Below are positions 59,901 to 64,000 of a stretch of DNA of 64,000 nt, one piece after another. Origin of the DNA: Ctena decussata (taxonomy: Eukaryota; Mollusca; Bivalvia; Lucinida; Lucinidae). Position 1 is the first letter of the stretch; each line of letters begins with the position of its first letter. The notes below the pieces were generated by a model. That model did no database searches. It saw nothing but the letters and a program-made list of their open reading frames with translations, and was not told the DNA's origin. The position numbers and the translations under genes were made by a program. The stretch covers positions 29,719,899 through 29,783,898 of the forward strand of contig OZ022512.1 of assembly GCA_963989385.1 (NCBI GenBank), given 5' to 3'.

Positions 59901-62269
59901 TACATTTGTGTGAAGCTATTTTAAAATCCATGGAGAAATGTAGGTGCTAGAGCCATGACAATTTTTTTCTAAAATTAGCCACAGTGACCTTGACCTTGGG
60001 TGCAGCACCCTGAAAGTCGAACTTGCTTGAGATATTGTCATGCCCTACATTTGTGTGAAGTTATTTCAAAATCCGTTGAGAAATGTAGGCGCTAGAGCGA
60101 TGACAAAGTTTTTCTAAAAATAGCCACAGTGACCTTGACCTTGGGCGCAGCACCCTGAAAGTCAAACTTGCTCGAGATATTGTCATGCCCTACATTTGTG
60201 TGAAGTTATTTCAAAATCCGTTGAGAAATGTAGGCCTCAGAGCGATGACAAAGTTTTTCTAAAAATAGCCACAGTGACCTTGACCTTGGGCGCAGCACCC
60301 TGAAAGTCGAACTTGCTCGAGATATTGTCATGCCCTACATTTGTGTGAAGTTATTTCAAAATCCATTGATAAATGTAGGCGCTAGAGCGATGACAAAGAT
60401 TTTCTAAAAATAGCCAAAGTGACCTTGACCTTGGGCACAGCACCCTGAAAGTCAAACTTGCTCGAGATATTGTCATGCCCTACATTTGTGTGAAGTTATT
60501 TTAAAATCCATTGAGAAATGTAGGTGCTAGAGCTATGACAAAGTTTTTCTAAAATTAGCCACAGTGACCTTGACCTTGGGCGCAGCATCCTGAAAGTCGA
60601 ACTTGCTCGAGATATTGTCATACCCTACATTTGTGTGAAGCTATTTCAAAATCCATGGAGAAATGTAGGCGCTAGAGCGATGACAAAGATTTTCTAAAAA
60701 TAGCCAAAGTGACCTTGACCTTGGGCACAGCACCCTGAAAGTCGAACTTGCTCGAGATATTGTCATGCCCTACATTTGTGTGAAGTTATTTTAAAATCCA
60801 TTGAGAAATGTAGGTGCTAGAGCGCTGACAAAGTTTTTCTAAAATTAGCCACAGTGACCTTGACCTTGGGCGCAGCATCCTGAAAGTCAAACTTGCTCGA
60901 GATATTGTCACGCCCTACATTTGTGTGAAGTTATTTTAAAATCCGTTGAGAAATGTAGGCAATAGAGCGATGACAAAGTTTTTCTAAAAATATGTGATGA
61001 CGTTGTTTTCTCCATTATAACACTATGGGATTTTTTTCAAACGCTCAAGGGCAGCTAACTCCGTAGTCTGTGCTCGAATCCGGCCAAATTTCGAACTCAT
61101 CCAAGCTCTTATGTATGTCATCATTACCTGCAAGTATGATAAGGATCTAAGCAAAAACAGTTGAGAAAAGGTGATGACGCCATTTTCCCCATTATAACCC
61201 TATGGGATATTTTTCAAACGCTCAAGGGCAGCTAACTCCGTAGTCTGTGCTCGAATCCGACCAAATTTCGAACTCATCCAAGCTCTTGTGTATGTCATCA
61301 TTACCTGCAAGTATGATAAGGATCTAATCAAAAACAGTTGAGAAAACGTGATGACGCCGTTTTCCCCATTATAACCCTATGGGGGCTATCTGTTGCCATG
61401 GAAACCAGAGTTCTGAGCTGATCGGCACCAAAACCTAATGCAGCCTTTCCCCCACCCAAATGATGCTTCAGATAAAATTTGATTGCGATCGGCCCACTGG
61501 TCTCTGAGATATTTATGTTTGAAAGTGTTGACGCACGCACGCACGGACGCACGGACGGACGCACGGACGGACAACGGCTCGACTCCCATCCTATAAGCTC
61601 ACCTCTGAGCCTTCGGCTCAGGTGAGCTAAAAATATGTGATGACGTTGTTTTCTCCATTATAACACTATGGGATTTTTTTTCAAACGCTCAAGGGCAGCT
61701 AACTCCGTAGTCTGTGCTCAAATCCGGCCAAATTTCGAACTCATCCAAGCTCTTATGTATGTCATCATTACCTGCAAGTATGATAAGGATCTAAGCAAAA
61801 CCAGTTGAGAAAACGTGATGACGCCATTTTCCCCATTATAACCCTATGGGATTTTTTTCAAACGCTCAAGGGCAGCTAACTCCGTAGTCTGTGCTCGAAT
61901 CCGGCCAAATTTCGAACTCATCCAAGCTCTTGTGTATGTCATTATTACCTGCAAGTATGATAAGGATCTAATCAAAAACAGTTGAGAAAACGTGATGACG
62001 CCGTTTTCCCCATTGTAACCCTATGGGGGCTATCTGTTGCCATGGAAACCTGAGTTCTGAGCTGATCAGCACCAAAACCTAATGCAGCCTTTCCCCGACC
62101 CAAATGATGCTTCAGATAAAATTTGATTGCGATCGGCCAACTGGTCTCTGAGATATTTATGTTTGAAAGTGTTGACGCACCAACACACCCATGCACGCAC
62201 GGACGGACGACGGCTCGACTCCCATCCTATAAGCTCACCTCTGAGCCTTCGGCTCAGGTGAGCTAAAAA
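56904..62269 (-). mobile_element. Helentron-like element H3c (outer), inserted in the H5 host
   Basis: 3' end at the left: CAAGTAGCCCAAAGGGCAAC (hairpin GCCC/GGGC) and TTGCTCACCTGAG. 5' end at the right: CTGAGCCTTCGGCTCAGGTG, AGCTAA. Core part 1: 145-bp units with 'agtgaccttgaccttgggc' at 57831, 57976, 58121. Core part 2: 'cgctcaagggcagctaactcc' units. Interrupted at about 58388-61628 by a sister element. Confidence 0.8.
58388..61628 (-). mobile_element. Helentron-like element H3d (inner), inserted in H3c
   Basis: Complete sister of the outer element: 3' end CAAGTAGCCCAAAGGGCAAC at 58388, 5' hairpin CTGAGCCTTCGGCTCAGGTG ending near 61628. Thirteen or so 145-bp units (59125 to 60990) with 'agtgaccttgaccttgggcg'. 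Its own unbroken copy of the target ('gtttttctaaaaatatgtg', about 60978) shows where it entered the outer element. Confidence 0.85.
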
Positions 62270-62644
62270 TGGACAAACAATGGGAATGATAAGCAGGAGA
62301 ATGCTGATTCTCTCTTACATGGTACAACTAGTCATACCCAGTGTTTGTACCAAATTTCGAAATCCTAGCTAAAGTGATTCTTCAGAAAACTTTGACAACT
62401 TGTCATACCTAACGTTTCTACCAAATTTAAAGACTCTTACCGAGGAGATTTTTGAGATATCTTTGACAGAAATTTAATTGGAGAGAAGGAAAAAATGAAC
62501 AAACAAAGGGAATGATAAGCAGCAGGAGGCTGATTCTCTCTTACATGGTACAACTAGTCATACCAAAAGTTTGTACTAATTTCAAAATCCTAGCTGTAGT
62601 GGTTCCTGAGAAATCTGTGACAGAAATTTAATTGGAGAGAAAGA

Positions 62645-62775
62645 ACAAGGGCTTCACAAGCGGCGCATAATACGCCCCTTTCAATGTCCTAAAGGAGTTA
62701 CAGAATGAACAAGATTGTTTACAAAAGGATAGAAAGGCAGAGGGCAACCACTCTATGATTAACTAGAACTGTTAG
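62645..62775 (-). mobile_element. H4-type 3' end fragment
   Basis: AACAAGGGCTTCACAAGCGG, CGCATAATACGCCCC and 'aaaggagttacagaatgaac', as at 55626. It breaks off into unrelated sequence with 'tatacccccacccaccccc'. Confidence 0.65.
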
Positions 62776-64000
62776 CGAATCCGACTATACCCCCACCCAC
62801 CCCCTTAATTGCTTAAATCAAATGGTGTTATTTTCGTAACAAAAAGCATAAAGAGGGAGAGAAATCATCGTTACCATGTATACCAAATATGAATGGTTGC
62901 TGTGAAATCTGTTACAAAAAATTACATTAGTCAAAGTCAGGAGAGAAAGAAAATTGGAAAAATATAGGGAAGAATAAGCAGAAGACTGGTTCTCAATCCC
63001 ACAATACAACAAGTTCTCATCAACCTGCATACAAAATTCCCTACTCTAACTTACAGATGCATAGAAATCTTTTGCGCAAAAAATGCATTATTCAAAGTAA
63101 AGAGAGAAAGAAAATCAGACAAATACAGGGAATAAAAAGAGGAGAAGTCTGGTTCTCAATCCCACAATACAGTAAGTCATCATTAACCTGCATACCAAAT
63201 ATGACTAATCTAGCTTGCATGGTTGTGGAGAAAACTTTGATGAAAAAGTTCATTATTGAAAGTATGGAAAGAAAGAATATTGGACAAATACAGGGAAGAA
63301 TAAGCAATAAAAGGCTGGTTCTCAATCCCACCATACAACATATCGTCATCAACCTGCATACCAAATGGGACTACTCTAGCTTGCTTGGTTGTGGAGAAAT
63401 CTTTGACGAAAAATTTTATTATTCAAAGTATGGAAATAAAGACTATTGGACAAATACAGGGAAGAATAAGCAGAAAAAGGCTGGTTCTCAATCCAACGAT
63501 ACAACATATCGCCATCAACCTGCATACCAAATATGACTACTCTAGCTTGCATGGTTGTGGAGAAATCTTTGACGAAAAATTTCATTATTCAAAGTAGGGA
63601 AAGAAAGAAAATCAGACAAATACAGGGAAGAATAAGCAGGAGAAGGCTGGTTCTCGATCCCACGATACAACAAGTCGTTATCAACCTGCATAGCAAATAT
63701 GACTACTCTAGCTTGCATGGCTAAGGAGAAATCTTTGACAAAAAATTTCATTATTCAAAGTATGGAAAGAAAGAAAATGGGGCAAATACAGGGAAGAATA
63801 AGCAGGAGAAGGCTGGTTCTCAATCCCACATTACAACATGTCGTCATCAACCTGTATGCCAAATATGACCAGTCTAGCTTGTATGGTTGTGAAGAAATCT
63901 TTGATACAATATCTTTGAACAAGGGAGATAACCTACATACACTAGGTATACCTTTTTTAGTTCTACTTTTTTCCCTTGACAATATATTACATGTACAACA

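Larger units (their letters stand above)
55450..64000 (-). mobile_element. H5-type Helentron-like host element, heavily invaded; runs off the window
   Basis: The 3' end (minus strand) at about 55450-55530 matches H5a (GTGAGGCCCTGCTCACATG, GGGGGTATTCGTGAGG). The core of ~165-bp units reappears between invaders: 55535-55625, 56688-56903, 62272-62640 and about 62780-63970. Unit marks 'ctggttctcaatccc' lie at 62987, 63149, 63316, 63482, 63648, 63813. The 5' end is beyond 64000. Confidence 0.6.

Overview
This is eukaryotic nuclear DNA, AT-rich and very repeat-dense, most probably from a bivalve mollusc. That placement is an inference from two things: the interrupted animal genes, and many non-autonomous elements with terminal hairpins around ~145-168 bp tandem cores (the 'pearl'/Helentron style known from bivalves). 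Real coding sequence is only about 2.2 kb of 64 kb.

Two genes are supported exon by exon. (1) ALDH9A1 (4-trimethylaminobutyraldehyde dehydrogenase) lies on the + strand in nine coding exons from 12573 to 37081. It predicts a complete 513-residue protein with the ALDH catalytic Asn, Glu and Cys and a mitochondrial-type N-terminus. (2) The 3' part of MINDY4 (FAM188B-like MINDY deubiquitinase) lies on the - strand in seven exons from 54362 down to the stop at 47223. It covers the last 223 residues; the catalytic-Cys half must lie beyond the right edge. The genes are tail to tail, about 10 kb apart.

Layout. 1-12.5 kb: intergenic repeats, including a decayed RTE-type LINE (about 5.1-6.07 kb), a hAT transposon with 8-bp target duplication and a broken transposase (6166-8155), and a three-layer nest of elements ending just before ALDH9A1 exon 1. 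12.5-37 kb: ALDH9A1, whose introns hold Helentron-like elements, tRNA-derived SINEs, a 40-bp satellite carrying a hAT MITE, and a ~3.9 kb array of 145-bp units. 37-47 kb: ALDH9A1 3' UTR, foldback MITEs, an ~86-bp minisatellite and two reversed Helentron-like elements. 47-54.4 kb: MINDY4, with a ~1.6 kb inverted repeat and a pogo/Tigger-like element in one intron. 54.5-64 kb: a hAT-like element, then a nest of Helentron-like elements of at least three layers.

The most unusual signal is that several of these element families carry nuclear-receptor half-sites (AGGTCA/TGACCT) in every core unit. In ALDH9A1 intron 6 there are 19 perfect AGGTCA-NN-AGGTCA direct repeats at 145-bp spacing, matching the Rev-erb 'RevDR2' consensus. 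Three 'empty site' comparisons inside the window also define the exact ends of these elements.
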